A DNA stretch of 64,000 nucleotides, from assembly GCF_001673535.1 (NCBI RefSeq), contig NZ_LZLY01000014.1, forward strand, positions 154,147 through 218,146, in the 5' to 3' direction. Below the pieces are notes generated by a model that had not been told where the DNA came from, did no database searches, and saw nothing but the letters and a program-made list of their open reading frames with translations. The DNA is from Mycobacterium sp. 1081908.1. Lineage in GTDB: Bacteria; Actinomycetota; Actinomycetes; Mycobacteriales; Mycobacteriaceae. A program made the translations under genes and the position numbers. Below, piece by piece: positions 55,096 through 64,000 of this stretch; within the stretch, counting starts at the first letter, position 1, and each line of letters opens with the position of its first letter.

Positions 55096-55746
55096 ATGTC
55101 CGACGACGCCGAGGCTGTCGAAACCGAAGACGACGTCGAAGCCGAAGACGACGCCGAGTCCGACGACGAAGACGAGGCCGGACCCGCGGACGGACGGATC
55201 TTCTCCCCCTACGGCATCGCGTCGACGGTGCTCGGCGTGCTGGCGGTCGCCGCCGTCGTGCTCGGCTACGTCATCTGGTCCGGCCACCGCGACGAGCTGG
55301 CCGAGCGCGTCTACCTGACCCGCGTCATGCAGACCGCCGCTGAGTGGACCGGCGTGCTGATCAACATGAACAGCGGCAACATCGACGCCAGCCTGCAAAA
55401 GCTGCACGACGGGACGGTCGGCGAACTCAACACCGACTTCGACGCGGCCGTCGACCCCTACCGGCAGGTGGTGCAGAAGCTGCAGTCGCAGAGCGCCGGC
55501 CGGATCGAGGCGGTGGCGATCGAGACGGTGCACCGCGACCTGGACACCCAGCCCGGCGCCTCCCGGCCGGTGGTGACCACCAAGCTGCCGCCGTTCGCCA
55601 GCCGGATGGACTCGGTGATGCTGATCGCGACGTCGGTCAGCGAGAACGTCGGCGCCAAGCCGCAGGTCGTGCACTGGAACCTGCGGCTCGAGGTCGCCGA
55701 CGTCGACGGCAAGCTGATGATCTCCGGGCTGAGTTCCATCCGATGA
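55096..55746 (+). CDS. omamA: orphaned Mce-associated membrane protein OmamA (Rv0199-like)
   Basis: 216 residues. A Glu/Asp-rich N-terminus (about 1-35), one membrane helix at about 42-63 and an outer NTF2-like domain with YLTRVMQTAAEWTGVLINM. In M. tuberculosis OmamA stabilises Mce1 proteins and is needed for cholesterol import by Mce4. ATG 55096. The stop overlaps the next ATG. Confidence 0.93.
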   Translation: MSDDAEAVETEDDVEAEDDAESDDEDEAGPADGRIFSPYGIASTVLGVLAVAAVVLGYVIWSGHRDELAERVYLTRVMQTAAEWTGVLINMNSGNIDASLQKLHDGTVGELNTDFDAAVDPYRQVVQKLQSQSAGRIEAVAIETVHRDLDTQPGASRPVVTTKLPPFASRMDSVMLIATSVSENVGAKPQVVHWNLRLEVADVDGKLMISGLSSIR

Positions 55747-56432
55747 GAAACATCTGGCGCCTGCTGGCCTTCGACATCGCGGCCCCGCTGGCCGCGATCG
55801 CCGCGCTGCTGGCGATCGGGTTGATCCTCGGCTGGCCGCTGTGGTGGGTGTCGGCGTGCTCGGTCCTGGTGCTGCTGATCGTCGAGGGCGTGGGCGTCAA
55901 CTTCTGGTTGCTGCGCCGCGATTCGGTCAGCGTCGGCACCGACGACGACGCGCCGGGGCTGCGGCTGGCCGTCGTCTTCCTGTGCGCGGCCGCCCTGTGC
56001 GCGGCGGTGGCGACCGGGTACACGCACTGGACCCGGACGGACCGCACCTTCAAGAAGGACACCCGCGAGGTGGTCCAGATCGCCGCGGGCATGGCCGAGG
56101 CGATGGCGTCGTTCACCCCGAGCGCCCCGACCAGCTCGATCGACCGGGCCGCGGCGATGATGGTGCCGGACCAGGCGGACGCGTTTCGGGAGCAGTACCG
56201 AAAGTCCAGCGCGGAGCTGGCCCAGCACAACGTGACGGCGCAGGCCGCGACGCTGGCGGCCGGGGTCGAGGCGCTGGGGCCGGCGGCGGCCAGCGTGGCC
56301 GTGATCCTGCGGGTCACCCAGAACGCACCCGGCCAGCCGCCCAGTCAGGCCGCGCCCGCGCTGCGGGTGACGCTGGCCAAACGCGGCGACGCCTGGCTGG
56401 TGTCCAACGTGACGCCGATGAATGCCCGGTGA
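55743..56432 (+). CDS. omamB: OmamB-like Mce-associated membrane protein (Rv0200-like)
   Basis: 229 residues, the same as Rv0200. Three membrane helices (about 10-32, 35-57 and 75-95) precede an outer Mce-associated domain with FKKDTREVVQIAAGMAEA, ending WLVSNVTPMNAR. ATG overlaps the OmamA gene stop in ATGA. It should work with OmamA on Mce transporters encoded here (mce1) and elsewhere. Confidence 0.93.
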   Translation: MRNIWRLLAFDIAAPLAAIAALLAIGLILGWPLWWVSACSVLVLLIVEGVGVNFWLLRRDSVSVGTDDDAPGLRLAVVFLCAAALCAAVATGYTHWTRTDRTFKKDTREVVQIAAGMAEAMASFTPSAPTSSIDRAAAMMVPDQADAFREQYRKSSAELAQHNVTAQAATLAAGVEALGPAAASVAVILRVTQNAPGQPPSQAAPALRVTLAKRGDAWLVSNVTPMNAR

Positions 56433-56436
56433 CGCG

Positions 56437-56961
56437 TCAGTTGGAATCGGCCGACCGCACCGACTTCACCTTGACGAATCGGTCCGACAGCCGGCGCATC
56501 CGGATCATCAGCGCCGACGTGGGGCTGCTGCTGCCGTCGAGATAGCTGCCCAGGTCCTCGGGCGACACCCCGATTCGTGACGCGAATTCCTGTTCGCCCA
56601 GGCCCGACCGGTCGATCAGCAACCGGATGTGCCGGGCCACCTCGGCGCGTTCGTTGGCCTCCAGGTGGGTGCGGGCGCGCTCCAGCACCTCCCACAGGGC
56701 CTTGGCGATGCCGTAGGGGCGCGTCCCCTCGAGCACCTCTTCGACCTGGCGGGCGGTCCGGCCGTACGGGTCGCGCTTCAGCGCCGCGGCGATGAGCTTC
56801 CAGGTGGCGATGTCGCCGCCCTGCAGGGCCGCACGGATGGCGGACGTCGACCAGAACTCGACGGGCTGCTCGGGGTCGGCAAACGGGCCACCGGCCGTGC
56901 GTTGTTCGCCGGCGGGCCGCTCGGGCGGCGGTGCCGAGCGCCGTTCGGATGCCAACGTCAC
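56437..56961 (-). CDS. XRE-type helix-turn-helix protein (Rv0201c-like)
   Basis: 174 residues. The C-terminal part from about 110 has an XRE-like helix-turn-helix: IDRSGLGEQEFASRIGVS and PTSALMIRMRRLS. The N-terminus is Arg/Pro-rich. GTG 56961 overlaps the mmpL11 stop by four bases, which puts it in the mmpL11 operon; the reading to 57132 is in another frame of mmpL11. It may regulate mmpL11, but that is inference. Confidence 0.87.
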   Translation of the reverse strand: MTLASERRSAPPPERPAGEQRTAGGPFADPEQPVEFWSTSAIRAALQGGDIATWKLIAAALKRDPYGRTARQVEEVLEGTRPYGIAKALWEVLERARTHLEANERAEVARHIRLLIDRSGLGEQEFASRIGVSPEDLGSYLDGSSSPTSALMIRMRRLSDRFVKVKSVRSADSN

Positions 56962-59900
56962 CTCGCCTCCTCCAACATCGCGACGGCCACCGACAGGCAG
57001 CGCTGCCTGACGTCGTCCCAGTCCGCTTTCGCGTCGGAATCCGACCATTCGTCGCTGATATCGGAGGGATGCGGGTCCGCGAGCCGGCGGACCAACTGGG
57101 TGGCCATCCATTCCCGCCTGGGTGTTTGACAACAGTAATACCTGTCCATGCCGGCCAGCACCACCGCGGCGGTCTCCGGTTCCACGTTGTCAACCATGTC
57201 TGCAAAGTCGGCGTAATCGCGGCTGCTGTTACGGCGCATGATCAAGTAGCCCTTGAGGCGCAGCGCCTCCGCGCCGGTCGGGACGAGCAGCCGATCCCCA
57301 GTGGGCAGTTGCACGTGGGTGGTCTCCACCGGGCTGCGCCGTTCGTACGGCGGCGGGTCCGCCGCCCCGGCGTCGGTCTCCAGCGCGTCGATCGCGACCG
57401 ACAGGCGGCCCCGCCACAGCGTGACCGGATGGACGGGCCTATCCCCGGCGAGCGCGCGGGCGATGCCGTTGCGCGACGCCAGGCCGCCGACCAGCTTCTT
57501 GGCGGGCGAGTGGCCGTTGCCGTTCTTGGCCGGGCTCGCCCCGATCCCCGCGCCGCCGTCGTCGATGTCGACCTGGTGCGGGATCTGTCCGGGGCCGAGG
57601 CCGCGGTCGCCCGGGCCCTTCTCGGTCGGGCCGAGCTTGCCGTTGCGCCCGCACCCGGTAAACGCGAGCGGGTCGGCCACGCAGATGGCGTCGGGCGCCA
57701 GGTGCTTGAGCTTGGCGGACGATTTGAGCACCATCCGCAGGTCGGCGCTGGGCGCGGCCAGCGCCGAGATGTCGTCGGGGATGACGACCACGTCGCCGAG
57801 GTCGACCTGGGGCAGCGGCCGGTCGAAGTCGACCGACGGCAGCACGCGGCGCAGCCACCGGGGCATCCACCAGTTCCACTGCGCGAACATCGCCATCAGC
57901 GCCGGGACGAGGACCAGCCGCACCACCGTGGCGTCGACCGCGATCGCGACCGCGCACGCCACGCCGATCTCGGCGACCAGCGGCATGCCGGCGAACGCGA
58001 ACCCGATGAACACCGCGATCATGATCAGGGCGGCGCTGGTGATCGTGCGGGCGCTGGTGCTCACGCCGTAGGCGACCGCGTCGCGGGTGTTCCCGGAGTG
58101 CAGGAAGCGTTCCCGGATCCGGGTGAGCAGGAAGATCTCGTAGTCCATCGACAGCCCGAAGGTCATCGCCAGCACCAGCGGGGGAACCGTGCTGTCGATC
58201 GAGCTGATCTGGGTGAAACCGAGGTCGCTCAGCCAGCCCCACTGGAAGACCACCACCAGGCTGCCGTAGGCGGCGGCGACCGACAGCAGGGTCATCAGCA
58301 CGCCCTTGAGCGCCAGGAAGATCGAGTGGATCGAGATCAGCAGCATCACGAACGCGATCAGCGCGACGAAGAGCAGCACCAGCGGCTCGGTCTGCGACAC
58401 CCGGTCGTCGAAGTCCTTGATCAGCGCCGTCGGGCCGCCCACGTCCACGCGCGCGGTTCCCGCGTCGGGGATCTTGGTCAGCTGCGCGCGCATCCAGCCG
58501 ACGGTTTCGCGGGCCTTCATGTCCTCGGGATCGACCGACAACACCGCCGACAGCAGGGCGCTGCCGTTGTCCTCGGCGAACTGCGGCGGCGACACCGAAA
58601 CGATGTTGGGGGCCTGCGTCATTCGCTGTCGGATCGCGGTGACGGTCTGGCTGTGCTCGGGCGACGCCGCGCCCCCGTCGGGAAACGTGACCAGCACCCG
58701 GATCGGGCCGAGCGCGCCGGGCCCGAGCGCCTGGGCGGCCGCTCCGACGCCGGCGCGAACCTCATGCGCCGAGTCGAACTGGCGCAGCAGGCTGTTGCCC
58801 AGCACCATCGACGCCGTCGGCACGGCCATGACGAGGAGCACCACCGACGCCGCCACCGCCGACGCCCACGGCCGGCGCATCACCGCTGAAATCCACCGGA
58901 TCCAGAACCGGGACTGGCTGCCCTCCGGCTGGCGCGACCAGTGCAGCAGGCGCGACCTCTTGGCGGCCGCCCGGCCGAACGTCGCCAGCGCCGCCGGCGT
59001 CAAGGTGGCCGACGTCAGCATCGCCACCGCCACGGCCAGGATCGCGCCGGTCGCCATCGACTTCAGCGCCGGCGTGTTGATGATGTAGATGCCGGTCAGC
59101 GAGGCGATGACGGTCATCCCGGATAGCACCACCGCCAGCCCCGACGTGGCCATCGCGGCGTCGACGGCCTCGTTCGGCTGGCGCCCGGCGCGCAGTTCCT
59201 CGCGGAAACGCATGAGGATGAACAGCGAATAATCCACCGCGAGCGCGATCCCGAACATCGACACCGTCGACGTCACGAACACCGACATGGTCGTGTACGC
59301 CGACAGGAAGTAGACCAGGCCCATGGTGACCACGACCGTGCAGATGCCGAGGGCGAGCGGGATCGTCGCGGCGGCCAGCGAACCGAACACCGCCAGCAAG
59401 ACGACCAGAATGATCGGCAGGTTCCACTTTTCGGCGGCCGCGATGTCGTGCTTGGTGTTTGCCGCGGCGGCGGCGCTCAGCGCGCCCTGCCCGATCACAT
59501 AGAGCCGCACCCGGCCGTCCGCCGTCTGGCCGGACTGGTCGCCCCTGATGCCGACCTTTTGGCGCAGCTGCTTGGCGAGGTCGCTGGTGCCCGCGTTGCG
59601 CGCGTCCATCCGCAGCGAGATCACGTACGGCCGGTCGGGCTGCGGCGGCCGCTGGGTGGGGTTGGGGACCTCGCTGACGCCGGGGAACTCGCCGGCGATC
59701 TGCCGCAGCTGCGCGACGGCGTCGTTGATGTCCGCGTAGCTGGCGTCCGGGCGCGGGGCCGCCACCAGCGCCAACGACGACGCGCCCTGGTCGTGGTAGA
59801 GGTCCTCGAGCTGGTCGTGCACCGCCAGCGACTGGGAGCCGGCCACCTCGAAACCGCCGCCGGTGAGGTTTCCCGACTGCGTCATCGCCAGATACACCGC

Positions 59901-59975
59901 CGGCACCAACGCCAGCAACCAGCCTGTGAAGACCAACCAGCGGTACTTACGCAGGCTGCGACTGAGGCGCATCAT
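56958..59975 (-). CDS. mmpL11: RND transporter MmpL11
   Basis: 1005 residues; longer at the C-terminus than the 966 I recall for M. tuberculosis. Twelve membrane helices with two large outer domains. The proton-relay Asp-Tyr pairs are in IALAVDYSLFILMRFRE and FGLSMDYEIFLLTRIRE. The C-terminal cytosolic domain runs from about 725. MmpL11 moves cell-wall lipids and is linked to haem uptake with Rv0203. Start ATG 59975 matches MMRLSR; 60014 would add 13 residues. Confidence 0.96.
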   Translation of the reverse strand: MMRLSRSLRKYRWLVFTGWLLALVPAVYLAMTQSGNLTGGGFEVAGSQSLAVHDQLEDLYHDQGASSLALVAAPRPDASYADINDAVAQLRQIAGEFPGVSEVPNPTQRPPQPDRPYVISLRMDARNAGTSDLAKQLRQKVGIRGDQSGQTADGRVRLYVIGQGALSAAAAANTKHDIAAAEKWNLPIILVVLLAVFGSLAAATIPLALGICTVVVTMGLVYFLSAYTTMSVFVTSTVSMFGIALAVDYSLFILMRFREELRAGRQPNEAVDAAMATSGLAVVLSGMTVIASLTGIYIINTPALKSMATGAILAVAVAMLTSATLTPAALATFGRAAAKRSRLLHWSRQPEGSQSRFWIRWISAVMRRPWASAVAASVVLLVMAVPTASMVLGNSLLRQFDSAHEVRAGVGAAAQALGPGALGPIRVLVTFPDGGAASPEHSQTVTAIRQRMTQAPNIVSVSPPQFAEDNGSALLSAVLSVDPEDMKARETVGWMRAQLTKIPDAGTARVDVGGPTALIKDFDDRVSQTEPLVLLFVALIAFVMLLISIHSIFLALKGVLMTLLSVAAAYGSLVVVFQWGWLSDLGFTQISSIDSTVPPLVLAMTFGLSMDYEIFLLTRIRERFLHSGNTRDAVAYGVSTSARTITSAALIMIAVFIGFAFAGMPLVAEIGVACAVAIAVDATVVRLVLVPALMAMFAQWNWWMPRWLRRVLPSVDFDRPLPQVDLGDVVVIPDDISALAAPSADLRMVLKSSAKLKHLAPDAICVADPLAFTGCGRNGKLGPTEKGPGDRGLGPGQIPHQVDIDDGGAGIGASPAKNGNGHSPAKKLVGGLASRNGIARALAGDRPVHPVTLWRGRLSVAIDALETDAGAADPPPYERRSPVETTHVQLPTGDRLLVPTGAEALRLKGYLIMRRNSSRDYADFADMVDNVEPETAAVVLAGMDRYYCCQTPRREWMATQLVRRLADPHPSDISDEWSDSDAKADWDDVRQRCLSVAVAMLEEAR

Positions 59976-60307
59976 GAACTGCTGGATTTCTTCACTCCCC
60001 GGGTTCTCACGCAATGCGTGCAGGCGAGGATACCGCAGCAGGCTGTGGATTATGTCGGGTTATCTGCATCCTGAGCTGCAACGACACGGATGTTGCCAAG
60101 ACGCCGCCCAGGCGTTGTGAACTGGTGACCAACCGGGACGTGGATCACACGAAGTAGCAGCGGCGGGGTGGGGATGGCAGGATGTCGGGTGGCCGCGCGG
60201 GGCTCGGGAAACTCCGGGGGGACTCCGACGCGAAATGCCGTCTACTGCAGCCGTTTGCGAGGGGTCCGGCGCTGGGCACACCCGACGCGAACTTTGAGGA
60301 GTGACCC
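59976..60307. other. intergenic gap between mmpL11 and the haem-carrier gene
   Basis: 332 bases without a gene. It holds the divergent promoters of mmpL11 and the Rv0203-like gene. I see GAGGAG at about 60297-60302 as the ribosome site of the plus-strand gene, but no clear operator, iron box or hairpin. Confidence 0.7.
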
Positions 60308-60829
60308 ATGACGACAGGCACCGCGACCGGGCGCCGCAGGATCTTCGCCGGGCTGCTTGCCGTCGCGCTGCCCGGCGCCGCCGTCGCGGTCCTCGCCGGG
60401 CCACCGGCGACCGGCGCCAACGACCCGTGCGCGGCCAGCGAGATCGCCCGGACGATCGGCTCGGTCTCCAAGTCGATGGGCGACTACCTGGACTCGCATC
60501 CCGAGACCAACCAGGCGATGACCTCGATGCTGCAGCAGCAGGCCGGCCCGCAGTCGCTGACCGGGCTGAAGTCCTACTTCGAGGCCAACCCGAAGGTGGC
60601 CGGCGACATGACGTCGATCGCGTCGCCGCTGACCAGCCTGTCGACGCAGTGCAAGTTGCCGATCAGCATCCCGCAGGCGATGGGCATGATGCAGCAGGCG
60701 CAGGGCGCGGCGGGCGGCCTGCCCGGTGGCGTGCCCGCGCTGCCCGGCGGCGGCGCCCCGGGCGCCTCCCCGGTCGGCAGCGCCCCGGCCCCGCTGCTGC
60801 CCGGCGTGACGATCGGCGGGGCGCACTAA
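60308..60829 (+). CDS. exported haem-binding protein (Rv0203-like)
   Basis: 173 residues. A signal peptide (about 1-37) ends near TGA-ND. The mature part has Tyr60 and His64 in GDYLDSHPETN, at the spacing I recall for the Tyr59/His63 haem ligands of Rv0203; another ligand there (His89) has no His here. Two Cys (41, about 114) may form a disulphide. A Pro/Gly-rich tail from about 135 makes it longer than the 136-residue M. tuberculosis protein. Adjacent to mmpL11, as in M. tuberculosis. Confidence 0.9.
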   Translation: MTTGTATGRRRIFAGLLAVALPGAAVAVLAGPPATGANDPCAASEIARTIGSVSKSMGDYLDSHPETNQAMTSMLQQQAGPQSLTGLKSYFEANPKVAGDMTSIASPLTSLSTQCKLPISIPQAMGMMQQAQGAAGGLPGGVPALPGGGAPGASPVGSAPAPLLPGVTIGGAH

Positions 60830-60850
60830 CCAGCGGCCGGCTGCCCTCGC

Positions 60851-60940
60851 CGTTGATTGTGAAGCGTGGGCCGCGAGGGTGAAGCCTGGGCGCAATATCG
60901 GCCGGAATCCCGCCCTGGGTTAACACTCAAAGCCGCGAAC
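60851..60940 (-). repeat. 90-base dispersed structured repeat, copy B
   Basis: Reverse complement of copy A at 12551-12640, ungapped, about 64 of 90 bases equal. It begins at the stop of the Rv0204c-like gene and ends 21 bases after the Rv0203-like stop. CAGGGCGGGAT and GCGCCCAGG cores are kept. Its terminal arms pair less well than copy A's. Again it lies between convergent genes. Confidence 0.75.
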
Positions 60941-62112
60941 TAGCGGTCGATTTCGTGGGTGGGCTCGGGCGGCGGCAGCGGACCCTGCAGCGCGGCCTCC
61001 GTCGGGTCGGTGGGCGGGTCACCGTCGCGCAGCACGGCCAGCGGGCCGGTGATGGGGTCGTCGTCGTCGGCGCCCCCGTCCGTCTCGGTTCGGAACACGA
61101 AGAAGAACACCACCCAGCCGATGGCGGCGATGAGCAACCAGCTGATCAGCCGGTAGAGCAGCATGGCCGAGATGGCGCTCGGCAACGACATCCCGCTGGA
61201 GACCAGGCCGGGCACCAGCACCGCCTCGACCACCAGCAGGCCGCCCGGCATCAGCGGAATCGTGCCGACCGCGCGGGCGGCGGCGTACGCGACCGTCAGC
61301 CCGGCGACCGACGCGTGATCGCCGGCGGCGTAAGCCGCGAAGCCGAGGCAGGCGACGTCGGCGATCCAGTTGAACATCGACCAGCTGAACGCCACCCCCA
61401 GGTCGCGGCGGCCCAGGCTCACCGACTCGAGCTGCATCAGGGTCTCGCGCCACTTGCCCAGGCCGGTGTCGGCCGGCCGGCCGCGCAGCGAGTTGACCCA
61501 CGACAGCACCCGGCTGCCGATCCCCTCGATCAGGTCCGGGCGCGACGCCACCGCCTGGGCCAACAGCAGCAGCGCGACGAAGCCGCCCAGCGTGAACAGC
61601 AACGAGAACGGGTTGTTCTTGGCCCCCAGGAAGAAGGCGCCGCCCAGGCCGAGCAGCGCCAGCCCCACCGCCTGCAGCACGCCCGACATCACCAACTGCC
61701 ACGACGCCACCACCGTGGAGGCGCCCCAGAGCCGCTGCTGACGGAACAGAAACGTCGCCGACAGCACCGGCCCGCCGGGCAGCGTCGTGCTCAGCGAGTT
61801 GGCGGCGTAGAAGGCGGCCTCCGAGCGCAGCTGCTTGACGTGCACGCCCGCGGATCTCAGCAGGGTGCGCTGGATCTGGGCGAAGCTGTGCATCGACGCG
61901 GCCGCCGCCACCACCGACGCGAGCAGCCACCACCAGTTGGCCTCGTACAGGCTCATCCACGCTTTCGCCAGCTGACGCCAGCCGAGCGCGATCTCGACAG
62001 CAAGCACGATCGCGACGATCCCGAGGACCACCCAGCGCACCCACCAGTACCTGCCGCGCGGGGTCTCTTCGCGCGTCAGGTCCAGCTTGCGGGCGGGTGC
62101 GTCGTGCGACAC
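60940..62112 (-). CDS. YbhN/UPF0104 membrane protein (Rv0204c-like)
   Basis: 390 residues with eight or nine membrane helices. It carries the flippase-like signature LSTTLPGGPVLSATFLFRQQ and IPLMPGGLLVVEAVLVPGL, as in lysylphosphatidylglycerol synthase membrane domains. The function may be lipid flipping. GTG 62112 starts VSHDAPARKLD. The C-terminus is acidic and Pro-rich. The very long reading to 63201 is a shadow of the next gene. Confidence 0.92.
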   Translation of the reverse strand: MSHDAPARKLDLTREETPRGRYWWVRWVVLGIVAIVLAVEIALGWRQLAKAWMSLYEANWWWLLASVVAAAASMHSFAQIQRTLLRSAGVHVKQLRSEAAFYAANSLSTTLPGGPVLSATFLFRQQRLWGASTVVASWQLVMSGVLQAVGLALLGLGGAFFLGAKNNPFSLLFTLGGFVALLLLAQAVASRPDLIEGIGSRVLSWVNSLRGRPADTGLGKWRETLMQLESVSLGRRDLGVAFSWSMFNWIADVACLGFAAYAAGDHASVAGLTVAYAAARAVGTIPLMPGGLLVVEAVLVPGLVSSGMSLPSAISAMLLYRLISWLLIAAIGWVVFFFVFRTETDGGADDDDPITGPLAVLRDGDPPTDPTEAALQGPLPPPEPTHEIDR

Positions 62113-62259
62113 GTGCTTTAGGGTAACCGCGCAGGTGGCGCGGCCAGCGAGGCGAAGCTCCGACTGTGTCGGGGTCGTAACCGGATCGTGCCGGGTCCGT
62201 CGGCGCGGGGGACGCGCGACGGCCGGTCGCGGCGCGCCGCCGCCAGATAGGCTGGCCTG

Positions 62260-63408
62260 ATGCCGGCAAACCCCGACCACGCCTTGGAGGCTGGGTCCGT
62301 CGAGCCCCTGGTCCGAAAGGCCGCCGCCTGGTCGTGGCGCTTGCTGGTCATCCTGGCCGCGGTGGTGGCGGTGCTCTGGGTGGTCAAGAAGCTCGAAGTG
62401 ATCGTCGTTCCGGTGTTGCTGGCGCTGATGATCAGCGCGCTGCTGGTGCCGGCCGTCGACTGGATAGACAAGCGGGGCCTGCCGCGCGGGGCGGCCGTGG
62501 CGCTGGTCATGTTCGGCGGGTTCGCGATCTTCGGCGGCATCCTGGCGTTCGTCATCGTCCAGTTCGTCTACGGTCTGCCCGACCTCACCGAGCAGATCAG
62601 CCGCAGCATCGACTCCAGCCGCCGGTGGCTGATGGAGGGCCCGCTGCATCTGCGGGGCGAGCAGATCTCCAACGCGGGCAACGCCGCGATCCAGGCGCTG
62701 CACAACAATCAGTCGAAGCTGACCAGCGGCGCGCTGTCCACGGCGGCGACGATCACCGAACTGGTGACGGCCGCGGTACTGGCCCTGTTCACGCTGATTT
62801 TCTTCCTCTACGGCGGGCGCAACATCTGGCAGTACGTCACCAAGATCTTCCCGGAGAACGCCCGCGCGCGGGTGCGCGAGGCGGGTAACGCCGGTTACGG
62901 CTCGCTGATCGGCTACGTGCGCGCCACCTTCCTGGTCGCCCTGACCGACGCCGCGGGCGTCGGCACCGGGCTGGCGATCATGGGCATCCCGCTGGCGCTG
63001 CCGCTGGCCTCGATCGTGTTCCTCGGCGCCTTCATTCCGCTGATCGGTGCGCTGATCTCGGGGTTGCTGGCGGTCGTGGTCGCCCTGCTGGCGAAGGGCC
63101 TGGTCTACGCGCTGATCACGCTGGGCCTGCTGATCGCGGTGAACCAGCTCGAGGCGCATTTGCTGCAGCCGCTGGTGATGGGCCGCGCCGTCTCGATCCA
63201 CCCGCTCGCGGTGGTGCTGGCCATCTCCACCGGCGGCGTGCTCGCCGGGATCGTCGGGGCCCTGCTCGCCGTGCCGACGGTCGCTTTCCTCAACAACGCG
63301 GTTCAGGTGCTGCTCGCCCGGGATCCCTCCGCCGAGTCCGAAAAGCAGACCGAGGACGCCGACGAGGCCGGGGTCGTCGTGCAGGCGGAACCGGACGAGC
63401 CCGACTGA
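62260..63408 (+). CDS. AI-2E/TqsA-family transporter (Rv0205-like)
   Basis: 382 residues, seven or eight membrane helices. The AI-2E family blocks are [38 protein letters not shown] and [18 protein letters not shown]. Substrates in this family range from signalling molecules to sodium/proton exchange, so none is assigned. Divergent from the YbhN-like gene, with 147 bases between. Ends 11 bases from the mmpL3 stop on the other strand. Confidence 0.93.
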   Translation: MPANPDHALEAGSVEPLVRKAAAWSWRLLVILAAVVAVLWVVKKLEVIVVPVLLALMISALLVPAVDWIDKRGLPRGAAVALVMFGGFAIFGGILAFVIVQFVYGLPDLTEQISRSIDSSRRWLMEGPLHLRGEQISNAGNAAIQALHNNQSKLTSGALSTAATITELVTAAVLALFTLIFFLYGGRNIWQYVTKIFPENARARVREAGNAGYGSLIGYVRATFLVALTDAAGVGTGLAIMGIPLALPLASIVFLGAFIPLIGALISGLLAVVVALLAKGLVYALITLGLLIAVNQLEAHLLQPLVMGRAVSIHPLAVVLAISTGGVLAGIVGALLAVPTVAFLNNAVQVLLARDPSAESEKQTEDADEAGVVVQAEPDEPD

Positions 63409-63418
63409 GAGTCGGACC

Positions 63419-64000
63419 CTATAACCGTCCCTCGCGGCGCAGCAGATCCTGCGCGCTGACGCCCCCGCCGGCGCCGCGGCGACGCCGGTCGCCGTTCTCG
63501 CCTTGCCCGCGGGCGTTGAGTTTCTCGGTGGCCGCGTCGGAGTCGTTGGCGTCCGAACCCATCACCGGCAGGGCGGCGGTGGGGTCGGCCGGGTCGTGCT
63601 CACCGGAGTTGTTGGGCGGCACCGGAATTGCCCGGGTCTGACCGCTCGACGGTGTCGGTGCCGGCGACGGGGGCGCCGGTGGCCGCGGCGCCGCCGGGCC
63701 CCGCACGTCGGCCGGCCGTTCGCGACCGGGTGCGGCCGGGGCCGCGTTCGTGGGCACCGAGAGGCGCGCGGTTTTGGCCTCGACGGGCTGGCCCGGCTGG
63801 GCCTGCAGGCGGGTGGTGCTCGCCGCGGACGGCGTGCTCGGCGCGCCGGCCGCCAGTTCCCGGGCGGGCCTGGGCTCCAGCTGGTCCGGGTGCGCGGCCC
63901 GCGACGGCTCCAGCGAGCCGGGGTGGGTGGGATCGTGCGGCGCGCGCGGTGCCCCCGCGGCCAGGCGGGCCGCCGCGCGGGGGGCCGGGCGGGCCGGCCG
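63419..64000 (-). CDS. mmpL3: MmpL3 C-terminal part (gene continues beyond the window)
   Basis: 193 codons of the 3' end are present, open to the window edge. The cytosolic tail is rich in Pro, Ala and Arg. It ends GGVSAQDLLRREGRL, which I recall as the end of M. tuberculosis MmpL3, the essential exporter of trehalose monomycolate. No membrane part lies inside the window. A GTG at 63757 is internal and not a start. Confidence 0.92.
   Translation of the reverse strand, partial: RPARPAPRAAARLAAGAPRAPHDPTHPGSLEPSRAAHPDQLEPRPARELAAGAPSTPSAASTTRLQAQPGQPVEAKTARLSVPTNAAPAAPGRERPADVRGPAAPRPPAPPSPAPTPSSGQTRAIPVPPNNSGEHDPADPTAALPVMGSDANDSDAATEKLNARGQGENGDRRRRGAGGGVSAQDLLRREGRL

Noticed and set aside
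56931..58889. 652-residue plus-strand frame over mmpL11
   Set aside because: Arg/His/Gln-rich product without motifs, a shadow of mmpL11.
60940..63201. 753-residue frame extending the YbhN-like gene
   Set aside because: The part beyond 62112 is the complement of the AI-2E transporter gene.

Overview
The window is high-GC, gene-dense DNA from a slow-growing Mycobacterium. It holds a PE_PGRS gene, a complete mce1 locus (mce1R, fadD5, yrbE1AB, mce1A-F, mam1A-D), the copper genes mymT and ricR, zmp1, mmpL11 and the 3' end of mmpL3. From about 11.6 kb to the end, gene order follows M. tuberculosis Rv0163 to Rv0206c as I remember it (no search was run). Several extra genes interrupt that order. 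The extra genes suggest a non-tuberculosis slow grower related to the M. avium complex, M. simiae or M. kansasii groups. A PE_PGRS gene argues against M. avium itself.

Regions: (1) 140-1279, a PE_PGRS gene. (2) 1315-11581, a tightly packed catabolic-looking operon: CoA-transferase, two unknown proteins, P450, medium-chain dehydrogenase, HpcH/HpaI aldolase, SnoaL-like protein, short-chain dehydrogenase, Baeyer-Villiger-type monooxygenase, esterase and a HOT-type iron alcohol dehydrogenase, mostly joined by 4-base start/stop overlaps. (3) 11585-28335, thioesterase, TB18.5, then the mce1 regulator and the mce1 lipid-import operon. (4) 28355-37787, a DUF1275 protein, a LprO homologue with a phosphodiester glycosidase domain, a YhgE/Pip-like membrane protein, a pirin, and an accessory block (IclR regulator, dehydrogenase, DMT transporter, LysR regulator, alpha/beta hydrolase). 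(5) 37790-43131, SigG, monoacylglycerol lipase, two conserved proteins and a GH3 glycosidase. (6) 43178-47670, the copper module mymT and ricR with two RicR boxes, plus an O-methyltransferase, a nitronate monooxygenase, an SPW-repeat protein and ilvD. (7) 47791-56961, MFS exporter, L,D-transpeptidase, TetR plus molybdopterin oxidoreductase, Zmp1, and the Mce-associated pair OmamA/OmamB. (8) 56958-64000, MmpL11, the Rv0203-type haem carrier, a YbhN-like protein, an AI-2E-family transporter and the MmpL3 C-terminus.

Physiologically the window links lipid import (Mce1 with OmamA/B), fatty acid activation (FadD5), intracellular lipid hydrolysis, lipid and haem traffic (MmpL3, MmpL11, Rv0203-like), cell-wall cross-linking and copper defence. 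The least described items are the oxygenase operon at 1.3-11.6 kb and a 90-base structured repeat found twice (12551-12640 and, inverted, 60851-60940), both times between convergent gene ends. No tRNA, rRNA, CRISPR array, insertion sequence or phage gene was seen.
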